Made by a program: the position numbers and the translations under genes. Source: NP936 sp002726085 (GTDB lineage: Bacteria; Acidobacteriota; Vicinamibacteria; Vicinamibacterales; UBA8438). Taken from it: DNA of 64,000 nucleotides. This document shows, piece by piece, positions 35,805 to 44,134 of this stretch (its first letter is position 1; each line of letters begins with the position of its first letter). Where the stretch lies: the NCBI GenBank assembly GCA_036012905.1, contig DASCQF010000189.1, forward strand, positions 18,588-82,587. The letters run 5' to 3'. A model generated the notes under the pieces. The model searched no databases and was not told the DNA's origin. It worked only from the letters and a program-made list of their open reading frames with translations.

Positions 35805-37228
35805 GCTTGCTTGGCCTGGGCGAGTTTCATGAATTCGGCGCGGCCGACCAGCGGTTCCTGTATCTGGTGCCAAGCGCCGCGGTCTTCGCGCTGGACGACC
35901 CAGCGTCCGCGCTCATCGACACCCTGGGCGTACAGAGACTGAACCGCGAAGATCTGCTCGCCGCCGTGTCGCCCCGCTTTCCTGGCAACGGCCTCGACGA
36001 GACGCTCGCCGAGCTCGAGTTGGTGCGCGCGGTCCGTCCGGTCGCAACGCCGGCGCCCGAGACGCCGACCATCATTCCGCTCACGCCGTTCCCGTTGACG
36101 ACGGCGGTGCTCAACGTCACCAACCAGTGCAATCTCAGCTGCGCCTACTGCTACGAATACAGCGAAGACAAGATCGTCGACACGACCACCGGGGCACAAC
36201 CGAAATTCATGAGCGAGGAAACGGCGCGTCAAAGCATCGACCTGCTGTTTCGCGAGGCGGGTGACAACGCCGTCGTCCATGTCAGCTTCTTCGGCGGCGA
36301 AACGCTGCTGAACTTTCCGGTGCTGAGCCGGGTTGTGCCGTATGCGCGCGAGGAGGCGGCGGCCCGAGGTAAGCGGGTCGAGTTCAACTTGACGACGAAC
36401 GCGACCCTGCTGAGCAGCGAGATGATCGACTTCCTCGTCGAACACGACATCGCGGTGACCGTATCGATCGACGGCCCTCGCGAGATGCAAGATCGCTTTC
36501 GCGTGTTCCGCGACGGCGCCGGCAGCTACGACGCACTGCTGCCCAGGGTCCGCGAGCTGCTCCGGCGGCACCACAGTCGACCAATCGGCGCGCGGGTCAC
36601 GCTGACCTCACAGGTCAACGACATCAGCGGCATCTTTCACCATCTGACCGAGGAGATCGGATTTCAGGAGGTCGGGTTCGCGCCGGTCACCACCTCACCC
36701 GGTCGGGACCACGCCCTGGACCGCGAGGGATTCGACAAGATGGTGGCGCAGTTCAAGGCGCTCGCCGACGAGTTCCTCGACGCGGCCGCGGCGGACCGCC
36801 ATCACGGGTTTTCGAATGTCAGTGAGACGCTGGCCGAGATTCACAAGGGCGTCAGCAAGGCCTACCCGTGCGGTGCCGGGCTGGGGTTGATGGGTGTCTC
36901 CACCGGCGGGGACGTCGCATTGTGCCACCGGTTCGCCGGGTCTGAGGAGCACCGCCTTGGGTCGGTCGACACCGGCATCGACCGCGAGGCGCAAACCGCG
37001 TTCCTCGAGCGCCATCATCTGGCGCACAAGATAGACTGCCACACCTGCTGGGCGCGTCCGCTCTGTTCGGGCGGGTGCTATCATGAGGCGCACACCCGGT
37101 ATGGCACGAGCACGCATGCGAATCTGCACTACTGCGACTGGATTCGCGAGTGGACCGATATCTGTTTGCGTATCTACGGAGAGCTGGCTGAACGCAACGG
37201 GCCGTTCCTGAACCGATTCGACTCCTGA
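35801..37228 (+). CDS. qhpD: QhpD: radical SAM/SPASM enzyme that forms Cys-Asp/Glu thioethers in QhpC
   Basis: 475 residues, family length. Radical SAM cluster C110-xxx-C114-xx-C117 (CNLSCAYC), GGETLLNF, and a Cys-rich SPASM end (CHTCWARPLCSGGCYHE ... HYCDW) for auxiliary Fe-S clusters. QhpD-type proteins install three intra-peptidyl thioether bonds in the gamma subunit. The ATG shares the ATGA overlap with qhpA, and qhpC begins 8 bases downstream. Confidence 0.94.
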   Translation: MSLLGLGEFHEFGAADQRFLYLVPSAAVFALDDPASALIDTLGVQRLNREDLLAAVSPRFPGNGLDETLAELELVRAVRPVATPAPETPTIIPLTPFPLTTAVLNVTNQCNLSCAYCYEYSEDKIVDTTTGAQPKFMSEETARQSIDLLFREAGDNAVVHVSFFGGETLLNFPVLSRVVPYAREEAAARGKRVEFNLTTNATLLSSEMIDFLVEHDIAVTVSIDGPREMQDRFRVFRDGAGSYDALLPRVRELLRRHHSRPIGARVTLTSQVNDISGIFHHLTEEIGFQEVGFAPVTTSPGRDHALDREGFDKMVAQFKALADEFLDAAAADRHHGFSNVSETLAEIHKGVSKAYPCGAGLGLMGVSTGGDVALCHRFAGSEEHRLGSVDTGIDREAQTAFLERHHLAHKIDCHTCWARPLCSGGCYHEAHTRYGTSTHANLHYCDWIREWTDICLRIYGELAERNGPFLNRFDS

Positions 37229-37235
37229 TGGCACC

Positions 37236-37610
37236 ATGAGACATCTGACAGCAATCAATCGGAAGGCCGAACGCATGGCGCGGACAGTGGCGGCATCTGC
37301 CACCGAGACGCCGCAGGCCGGAGACGTCGTTGCGCTGCAGGACCAGCAGGGCTCCGGCCCGCCGCAGCAGCCGGAGGGCCCGCACATCCCGCTCGGCTGT
37401 TCGCTGGTCTTCCAGCCTGGGTGGGAGGCGGACCGGAACGGCGGCACGGCCGGCTTGTGCCAGCCAGTCGAACGTGACCTGTTCGATTGTCATCTCGGCT
37501 GTTTCTGGCCGGCGCACGTGCCCGACCAGCTCAACCATTCGCCGGACTGGACCAGCAAGTGCGCGGCGGCGCAGAAAGACTGGCGGAAAATCGACCTGAT
37601 CTTCCCCTAG
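37236..37610 (+). CDS. qhpC: QhpC: quinohemoprotein amine dehydrogenase gamma subunit precursor
   Basis: 124 residues. MRHLTAINRKAE resembles known QhpC leaders. All cross-link residues of the characterised mature subunit are found at the same mutual spacing: C55-E64, C75-D81 and C89-D97 (thioethers) and C85/W91 (CTQ). The residue before the CTQ Trp is Phe (CFW) where the Paracoccus protein has Trp. By this spacing the leader is ~48 residues, longer than the 28 of known precursors. Substrate of QhpD, QhpG, QhpE and QhpF. Confidence 0.93.
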   Translation: MRHLTAINRKAERMARTVAASATETPQAGDVVALQDQQGSGPPQQPEGPHIPLGCSLVFQPGWEADRNGGTAGLCQPVERDLFDCHLGCFWPAHVPDQLNHSPDWTSKCAAAQKDWRKIDLIFP

Positions 37611-37654
37611 CCTCTCGCATACGCGCGACACGGATTGCGCCAGCAAGTATTGCC

Positions 37655-38743
37655 ATGCGGTCTCTTGCCTTCGCCATTTTGATTGGGTGCGCCCTGCCCA
37701 GCGTCGCCTCGGCGCAGCCGGCGGCGGAGCTGACCGGCGGCACCGGCACCATCTACGTCGGCGGATACCCGAACCGCATCTTCGTCATCGATGAGGCGAC
37801 CGAGCAGGTGGTCGATGACATCACGATGACACTGGACGGCCCGCCGCGCGGCCTGACGCTGTCAGCCGACGGCACGCGGTTCTACATGCAGGACCGGACC
37901 TTCGAGCAGATCGAGATTATCGACGTCACCACCCGCCGCACCATCGACACCTTCACTTTGAGCCAAGACACGACCAAGGTACGGATTCGCGGATTCCGGG
38001 CGTCACCGGACCATCGGTACATCGTCCTACTCACCGACCCCGCGACCAAGGAGATCGATCGGTTCGACATCGAACCCCGCAAGCTCGTGCAGGTCGACCT
38101 CGAGACGCACGAGGTGATCCGCGACATCCCGTGGCCGGACGACGAGGAGCGGACGAGCGTCAACATGCTGTTCTCGCCCGACGGCAGTCTGCTCTACCTC
38201 TTCGGCCGGGAGATCATCGTGCTCGAAACCGAAGGCTTCGAGGAAGTGGACCGGTGGGAGCTGTCGCAGCTTGCTGAGCCGGGGATGGGGCGTCTGAATT
38301 TCTCATTCCGGTACGACCCCAATGAGGAACCGGGTTTCTTCTCCAACATCTTCCGGATGCAGGACCCGGTGCAGGACCGCAGCCTGATGGGCATCGCGCG
38401 GATCAATCTGGCCGAACGCGATCTGGATTTTTACACGCTTGGCCCCGCGGAGTCGGTCGGGTCGTTCACGATCGCGCCGGGGCGGCAGGCGGCCTACGGC
38501 CTGCTGAGCCAGATCGGGCATTATGAGTTCTGGACATTCGACCTCGCCGGACGCCGACTCGCGAACCGCCAGGTCATCGAGGGACGCCCCCGCATGAGGC
38601 TCGTACCGAGCACCAATGGCCAGATTCTCTACGTCTTTCTGGCCGGGAACACGATCGATCTGTACGAGGCCGCGACCTACCGCTATCTGCGCACCATCAC
38701 GCTCGTCGGCGACATGACGACCATCTTCGTCGTGCCGAACTAG
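37655..38743 (+). CDS. qhpB: QhpB: quinohemoprotein amine dehydrogenase beta subunit
   Basis: 362 residues. Signal peptide (LAFAILIGCALPSVASAQ) followed by repeated blades such as GTIYVGGYPNRIFVIDEATE, RGLTLSADGTRFYMQD and DGSLLYLFGREIIVLETE, i.e. a seven-bladed propeller as in QHNDH beta subunits. It shields the CTQ-bearing gamma subunit and contributes to the substrate site. Last gene of the rightward qhp set, 44 bases after qhpC. Confidence 0.92.
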   Translation: MRSLAFAILIGCALPSVASAQPAAELTGGTGTIYVGGYPNRIFVIDEATEQVVDDITMTLDGPPRGLTLSADGTRFYMQDRTFEQIEIIDVTTRRTIDTFTLSQDTTKVRIRGFRASPDHRYIVLLTDPATKEIDRFDIEPRKLVQVDLETHEVIRDIPWPDDEERTSVNMLFSPDGSLLYLFGREIIVLETEGFEEVDRWELSQLAEPGMGRLNFSFRYDPNEEPGFFSNIFRMQDPVQDRSLMGIARINLAERDLDFYTLGPAESVGSFTIAPGRQAAYGLLSQIGHYEFWTFDLAGRRLANRQVIEGRPRMRLVPSTNGQILYVFLAGNTIDLYEAATYRYLRTITLVGDMTTIFVVPN

Positions 38744-38750
38744 CCCGCAA

Positions 38751-38841
38751 CGGCGCGCACGTGCGCGCCCGCGAGGAAGCGGAGCGGGGCGTTGGGGTCC
38801 CCGCGAGCGAGCGAGCCGGGGTGTGGGGCAGAGCCCCACTA
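38751..38841 (-). repeat. GC-rich hairpin repeat beginning at a stop codon (subfamily 2)
   Basis: On the minus strand the TAG of the DASS transporter gene runs into TGGGGCTCTGCCCCACA, then CCCGGCTCGCTCG, GGGGACCCC and a GCGCGCACGTGCGCGC palindrome. The same sequence of blocks occurs at 59616-59696. It separates the convergent ends of qhpB and the transporter gene and probably ends transcripts. Confidence 0.72.
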
Positions 38842-40347
38842 AGTAATGAAGAACGGCGCGAAGAAGAGCACCAGCACCGGAACCAGCGTGACGGCGGTGA
38901 CGTCCATGAGCAGGCCATACTTGATCATGTCCGTGATGCTGACGCGACCGGACGCATAGACGATCGCGTTGGGCGGCGTGGACACTGGCAACACGGCGGC
39001 GACTGACGCCGCCAAAGCGGATGCCACCGCCGGGATGATCGGATTGACGCCGGCGGCCTGCGCGATCGAGATCACGATCGGGATCGCGATGTTCGTGGCC
39101 GCCGTGTTCGACATCGCCTCCGACAGCACCACGGTGAAGATGGCCCCGGCGAACGTCACTGCGGCGACCTCGTTGAGCGGCACCAGCCCGGTGATGCCCA
39201 CCGCGATCACGCGGGCAAGCCCGGTCGACGCCGCCAAGGCACCCAATGCGAGTCCGCCACCGAACAGCAGAATCGTGCCCCAGTCGATTTGCGCCGCCTG
39301 CTTCCAGGTGATAGTGGAGTGCTCGGTCTTGCTGTTGGGCAGCACAAAGAGCAGCACCACCCCGACCAGCGCCGCCACGGCCGCCGGGATACTGGAGGTC
39401 ACCGCGTTGACCACGGGGTGATCCGTGCCGAGAATCAGCGCCAGGATGCCGGGACCAATCCACAGCACAACCGTGACGCTGAAGGCGATGACCGCGTTGA
39501 TTTCGCCACGCCGCCAGGGCCCAAGGGCCGCCTTGCGCTCGGCGATGATCCGCTCGGTCCCCGGAATTTCATCCACACCGGTCTGCCCTACCCAGCTGAG
39601 ATAGACGAAGACTGTCGCCATCAGCACCAGGACGATGGGTAGGGAAAAGAGCATCCACTGCACGAAGGTGATGCGCACATCGAGCTGGTCGCTGATCATG
39701 CCGATGGCAATCAGGTTCGGCGGTGTTCCAACCGGCGTCGCCATACCGCCCCGCGAGCAGCAGTAGGTCGTCATGAGCATCAGGGCGGTTCCGTACTTCT
39801 TCGGGATATGCGCCTCAGATTCCATGAACCGGACCAGCGTCATCCCGATCGGCACGAGCATCGCCGCCGTGGCGGTATTGCTCATCCAAGCAGAGAGGAA
39901 CGCTGCCAGCAGCCCATAGGCGATCAGAATGCGCGTCGGGTGGGCGCCGATGATGCGCATAGACAACACGCCGTAGGCGATCCGTTCATTCACCCGGTGA
40001 ACGAACAGCGCCTGCGCCAGGATGAAGCTGCCGATGAAGAGAAAGATCGTCGTGCTGGCAAACGGTCTGAATGTCTCGGCCGCCGGCGCGACCCCCAGCA
40101 CGATCGCCAGCGTGGGCCCGAGCAAGGCGGTCACCGGCAACGGCAGCGCCTCGGTAATCCAGAACACCATGACCAGTGCCATGATCGCCGCGAGCCGGTG
40201 CATGTCTGGTGTCAGTGACTCGAAGGGCACGACCAGGACCAGCAAGAACATGAGCGGTCCCAGGACGATGCCGATCTTGCGGCGCGTCTCATCGAAGCGA
40301 ATTTCGGCCTCGGTCTTGCTCGGCGAAGGCAAAGGATCTGAGGACAT
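38839..40347 (-). CDS. DASS-family (SLC13) sodium/dicarboxylate symporter
   Basis: 502 residues, ~11-12 hydrophobic helices. Both SNT substrate/Na+ motifs are present: SNTATAAMLVPI in the first half and SNTAATNIAIPIVI in the second, plus WITEALPLPVTALLGP typical of the family. Probably takes up C4-dicarboxylates or sulfate-like anions with sodium. Transcribed alone; its 3' end is a GC-rich hairpin repeat. Confidence 0.92.
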   Translation of the reverse strand: MSSDPLPSPSKTEAEIRFDETRRKIGIVLGPLMFLLVLVVPFESLTPDMHRLAAIMALVMVFWITEALPLPVTALLGPTLAIVLGVAPAAETFRPFASTTIFLFIGSFILAQALFVHRVNERIAYGVLSMRIIGAHPTRILIAYGLLAAFLSAWMSNTATAAMLVPIGMTLVRFMESEAHIPKKYGTALMLMTTYCCSRGGMATPVGTPPNLIAIGMISDQLDVRITFVQWMLFSLPIVLVLMATVFVYLSWVGQTGVDEIPGTERIIAERKAALGPWRRGEINAVIAFSVTVVLWIGPGILALILGTDHPVVNAVTSSIPAAVAALVGVVLLFVLPNSKTEHSTITWKQAAQIDWGTILLFGGGLALGALAASTGLARVIAVGITGLVPLNEVAAVTFAGAIFTVVLSEAMSNTAATNIAIPIVISIAQAAGVNPIIPAVASALAASVAAVLPVSTPPNAIVYASGRVSITDMIKYGLLMDVTAVTLVPVLVLFFAPFFIT

Positions 40348-40589
40348 AGGCCCGTCGGTGTATCACATTTCGCGGCGCCGACAAAGCGTGAAGGCGGGCC
40401 AATGCCCGGATGGACCTCGGGAGAGCATGCGTGAGTCTTACCTAGGAGGTCCCGCACGGCCAACACAGACCCCGAGGGCGCAGCGCACCAGACCGGGATA
40501 GCAGAGCACGGCGTACGGTAACATGGGAGAACGTCCCGCGACGCACACAGTCCGGTTACTCGCAGACACTCTCGCGAAGACGACAACGC

Positions 40590-42928
40590 ATGCCTTCCAG
40601 GGGCACCATCGTCCAGCACTACGAGATTGGCGACCGCCTCGGCGGCGGCGGCATGGGCGAAGTGTATCGGGCCCGGGACACCCGGCTCGGCCGACCGGTG
40701 GCGTTGAAGTTCATTACGCCGGACCACGACCAGGACCCCCGACGAGAGCGTCTACTCAAAGAAGCCAGGCTGCCTCGATGCTGCGATCGCCCACGGTCGC
40801 CACCACCTACGACATCGGCGAGGACGACGGCACGCTGTTCATCGTCATGGAGCTGGTGGAGGGCGAGGCGCTGGCCGACCGCCTGCGCCGTGGCCCCCTG
40901 TCGATCCGACAATCGCTGGGGATGACGCTGCAAATCGCCGATGCGCACGGACGGGTGAAGATCCTCGACTTCGGGCTCGCCAAGTTCACCGGACCGGCTG
41001 TCGAACAGGGCGCCGCCGAGACCATGGCGCAAACCAGTCTCGGCGTCGTGGTCGGCACGGTCTCCTACATGTCACCCGAACAGGCGCTCGGCCGAGCGGT
41101 CGACACGCGATCCGATCTCTTCTCGCTGGGTATCGTCGTCTACGAATCTCTGACCGGGCGGCTGCCCTTCGACGGCGAGACCACGACAGCGGTCATCGAC
41201 ACCCTGGTGCACGCCGAGCCACCGCCATTGTCACGGTTGAACTACGAGGTGACCCCACGGCTCGAGGACGCGGTCCGCAAGCTGTTGCAGAAGGACCCCG
41301 ATGCGCGGTATCAGTCGGCGCGCGAGCTGCTAGTCGATCTCCGAGCGGTAAGACAGGACCTCGAGCGCGGGGTGGGGTCTGGCACTACCTCGTTCGACTC
41401 CAGTCTGACTGCAGGCGCCCGTCCGGTCGAGCCACCGCCGCCGACCAATGCGGTGGCGGTCATCCCGTTTACCAACATCACCCGGGAGCCGGCCGACGAC
41501 TGGATCGGATCCGGCATCGCTGAAACGGTCACCGCCGACCTGAAGAGCATCCAAGGGCTGTCACTCATCGGCCGCGAGCGGGTGTTCGACGCGCTTCGCG
41601 TGCTGGGTTCGAGCGGCACCGATGCCCACGACGAGCGGATGGCCATCGAAGTCGGTCGACAGCTTCGGGCCACCTGGTTGGTGAGCGGCGGCTACCAGCG
41701 GCTTGGGGACCTGATACGAATTACCGCCCGGTTCGTCGAGGTCGGGTCCGGCGCGGTCGTCAGGACCGTGAAGGTTGACGGCGCCATCGGCGACATCTTC
41801 AGCCTGCAAGACAAGATCGTCTACGAGCTGAGCCAGGGCATGCACCTGACCCTGGGAGACAGCGAGATGGCCGAGATCGAGCGGAAGGAGACCGAGTCGG
41901 TCCAGGCCTACGAGAACCGCTCCCGCGCCATGATGAACATTATGGACGGCAGCCCGCAGGCGCTCGACCATGCGGTCCTCCTGCTCAAGAAAGCCACGCG
42001 GCAGGACCCGAACTATGCGTCGGCGTGGGCGGCCCTGGCCCTGGCCTACGATTTCAAGGGATCGTTCATGAGCCTGCGAGAGCTGTCCGAGAAGGCGGTC
42101 GAGGTCGGCCGTCGCGCGATCCAGCTCAATCCGAAACTGGCCGACGCCCATCGCTGGCTGGGATCGGCGCTCCTCTCACTGGGACGATTCGACGAGGCCA
42201 TCAACGCCATCACCGAGTCGGCGCGGCTTGAACCAGACGATGCCGGCGTGCACCTGTCGCTCGCGCGGGCCTACTGGATCGGCCGTGGCGACATCGACGC
42301 GGGCATCACGGAGCTGGAGCAGGCCCTTTCAATCAATCCGGACCTCGGATATGCCCACCTCCAGCTCGGGCTGCTGTACGCGCTGCGCGGCAACTACGTC
42401 AAAGCGGAACGATCGTGTCTGGTGGCAGTCGACCTCCAGGAGCGATTCCTGTCGGGCAAGGAAGGACTGCAGATCGTTGGCGCTTACACGCGATTGGGGT
42501 ACGTCTACTACCTGCAGGGACGATATCGGGAGGCAATTCAGAGCTACGAGCGGGGACTGGTGGCGCTCGCCGCCTCGGACCACGCGTTGAAGGAACGGAA
42601 CCTGATCGAGCTGCACGGCAAGCTGGCCGCGACGTACCACAGAATGGACCAGGCGGCCGATGCGGACCGGCACTTCACTGAAGCGGTTGCCCGGTTCGGG
42701 CGGCGGGTCGGACGTGGCGCCGACGATCCGGCCACGAAATACTACATCGCGAGTCTCTATGGCCTCCGGGGCGAGACGGAGAAGGCGGTCCGGTACTTGC
42801 GAGAATCACTGGCCGAGCTCCCTGCGCTGAATCGGGTCCGAGCCCGGTCAGACCCCGACTTCGACCCAATCAGGTCGGACCCGGCGTTCACCGAAGCACT
42901 CGCGACCAACCTCCACCCGGCCGCCTAG
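40590..42928 (+). pseudogene. Ser/Thr protein kinase with TolB-like and TPR domains, frameshifted and lacking the catalytic loop
   Basis: ATG start, HYEIGDRLGGGGMGEVYRAR (Gly loop) and VALKFI (Lys). Near 40769 the frame shifts (one base missing): KEAR continues as AASMLRSP in another frame. Then LQIADAH jumps directly to GRVKILDFGLAKF; the ~25-30 residues that should hold the HRDLKPxN catalytic loop are absent. DFG, APE-like SPEQ and the rest of the lobe follow, then a FlgO/TolB-like domain (AVIPFTNITREPADDWIGSG) and at least six TPR units. Two lesions suggest an inactive gene or a corrupted assembly here. Confidence 0.8.
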
Positions 42929-43048
42929 TACTTGTAACGCTCGAGAAGCCGCCAGCAACCGTGGTATCCTTGGAGACGGGTCCACTGATTGGCTATGTCG
43001 GACGGGGTCAAACTGGTTCTGACTGGACCTGACTAGGAAGGTGTTCTG

Positions 43049-43228
43049 ATGCATCAAACGGTGTTCGCATTACTCGGACCGATTGGCTTGCCCGAGCTGC
43101 TCATCATCTTCGCGATCCTGATGCTCATATTCGGCGCCAATCGCCTGTCCGGTCTCGGTAAAGGCATGGGCCAGGCGATTCGCGGTTTCAAGGACGAGAT
43201 GGGAAGCGGGAAAGACAAGCAGGAGTAG
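43049..43228 (+). CDS. tatA: TatA/TatE-family twin-arginine translocase subunit
   Basis: 59 residues: MHQTVFALLGPIGLPELLII with the conserved Pro-Glu before the membrane helix (LLIIFAILMLIFGANRL), the FG hinge, then the amphipathic helix GLGKGMGQAIRGFKDEM and a short charged tail. This is the normal TatA layout at minimal length. AGGAAGG stands upstream. TatB and TatC are not nearby. Convergent with the peroxiredoxin gene across a two-way terminator. Confidence 0.92.
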   Translation: MHQTVFALLGPIGLPELLIIFAILMLIFGANRLSGLGKGMGQAIRGFKDEMGSGKDKQE

Positions 43229-43301
43229 GCAAAGCCCTCGCGCGACGCCCGACACTACCTTGAGTGCGACGCGCTCCGGCTGACCGTAGTACAGAAAAAG
43301 C

Positions 43302-43343
43302 ACCGGCCTACACGCGGGTGCGCGTGGGCCGGTCCTTTTTATT
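43302..43343. terminator. Bidirectional rho-independent terminator
   Basis: Stem ACCGGCC/GGCCGGT with an inner CACGCG/CGCGTG pairing, flanked by CTTTTTATTT on the plus side and by a T run (complement of GAAAAAG) on the minus side. It sits between the convergent tatA and peroxiredoxin genes, only 5 bases from the latter's stop, and serves both. Confidence 0.92.
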
Positions 43344-43347
43344 TGGT

Positions 43348-43878
43348 TCAGCCGACCCCGAGCGCCTTGAGGTCGGCCACCAGGTCCTGCCCCGCCGCGG
43401 ACGGGTTAACCTCTTTGTCGATCTTCAGGATCTTGCCATCCCCACCAATGATGTACGTCCAACGGAACGGGAAGGCCCTCTCGGCCGTCACGACACCGTA
43501 GGCCTCAGCGACTTCCTTGGTCGGGTTGCTCAGCAAAGGAAAATCGGAGTCGAGTGACTCGGCGAACTCCTTGTTCGTCTCCGGATCATCGACACTGATC
43601 ATGAAATAGGCCATGTCGAACGCCTTCAACTGGTCGCTGGAATCACGCAGCGACTTGCATTCGGCCGTTCAACCACCGGTAAACGCCTTGGGGAACCAGG
43701 CTAGCACCACTGTTCGCCCCGCGTAGTCGGACAAACTGTGGGTCTTGCCGTCAGTGCCAGGCAGGCTGAACGTCGGCGCCATGTCGCCGACCTGGAGCCC
43801 CTGGGCCTGTGCTCCCCCGACGCCAACCGCGGCCACGGCCACGACGACCATGACGCAAATTGCGACGAGCATTTTCAT
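43348..43878 (-). CDS. Exported BCP/PrxQ-like peroxiredoxin, probable selenoprotein (in-frame UGA at peroxidatic position)
   Basis: 176 codons from MKMLVAICVM to the terminal stop, with one internal TGA at codon 70. Signal peptide (MVVVAVAAVGVGGAQAQ), then GDMAPTFSLPGTDGKTHSLSD, WFPKAFTGG-U-TAECKSLRD and FDMAYFMISVDDPETNKEFA to DLVADLKALG. Frame and homology continue without gap through the TGA, which occupies exactly the place of the peroxidatic Cys in FTGGCTAEC-type proteins; C74 remains as possible resolving Cys. A hairpin 14 bases after the UGA fits a bacterial SECIS. Would need SelB and tRNA-Sec from elsewhere. Alternative: nonsense mutation. Confidence 0.85.
43633..43654 (-). promoter_or_regulatory. 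SECIS-like hairpin after the UGA codon
   Basis: On the coding strand GTCGCTG pairs perfectly with CAGCGAC around the 8-base loop CGTGATTC. The loop begins 22 bases downstream of the UGA and has G among its first two bases, within the distance and loop rules described for bacterial SECIS elements. Confidence 0.6.
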
Positions 43879-43984
43879 TGTCTCCAGCTCCTTCGGTGAC
43901 ACGGACTCAGAAACACAACAGGATCGGGACACGGTAGCAGACTCGTACCCCCTTGGCAATATTTCCCGCCCCTGAGAAAAATTC

Positions 43985-44134
43985 CCACTAGCACCGCGCT
44001 TCGCGTCCGTGGGGGTTCGGGGCGGAGCCCCATCCAGTACTGAACAAGGCGCGCACGGCGCGCCCCGGGGTGGCGGCGTGGGGCGAGGGGGCACCACAAG
44101 CCACCGCGTGGGGTTCGGGGCGACGCCCCGTCTA
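43985..44134 (-). repeat. Two tandem GC-rich hairpin repeats at a stop codon (subfamily 1)
   Basis: On the minus strand the TAG of the DUF3179 gene continues as ACGGGGCGTCGCCCCGA and ACCCCACGCGGTGGCTTGTGG, then a GGGGCGCGCC-rich spacer and a second unit GGGGCTCCGCCCCGA-ACCCC. The first unit is nearly identical to that at 3586. The 254-base gap between the peroxiredoxin and DUF3179 genes holds little else. Confidence 0.75.

Noticed and set aside
43669..43671. TGA in the peroxiredoxin gene as an ordinary stop giving two genes
   Set aside because: Neither half is a complete peroxiredoxin, the second half would start without a ribosome site, and homology is continuous in the same frame.
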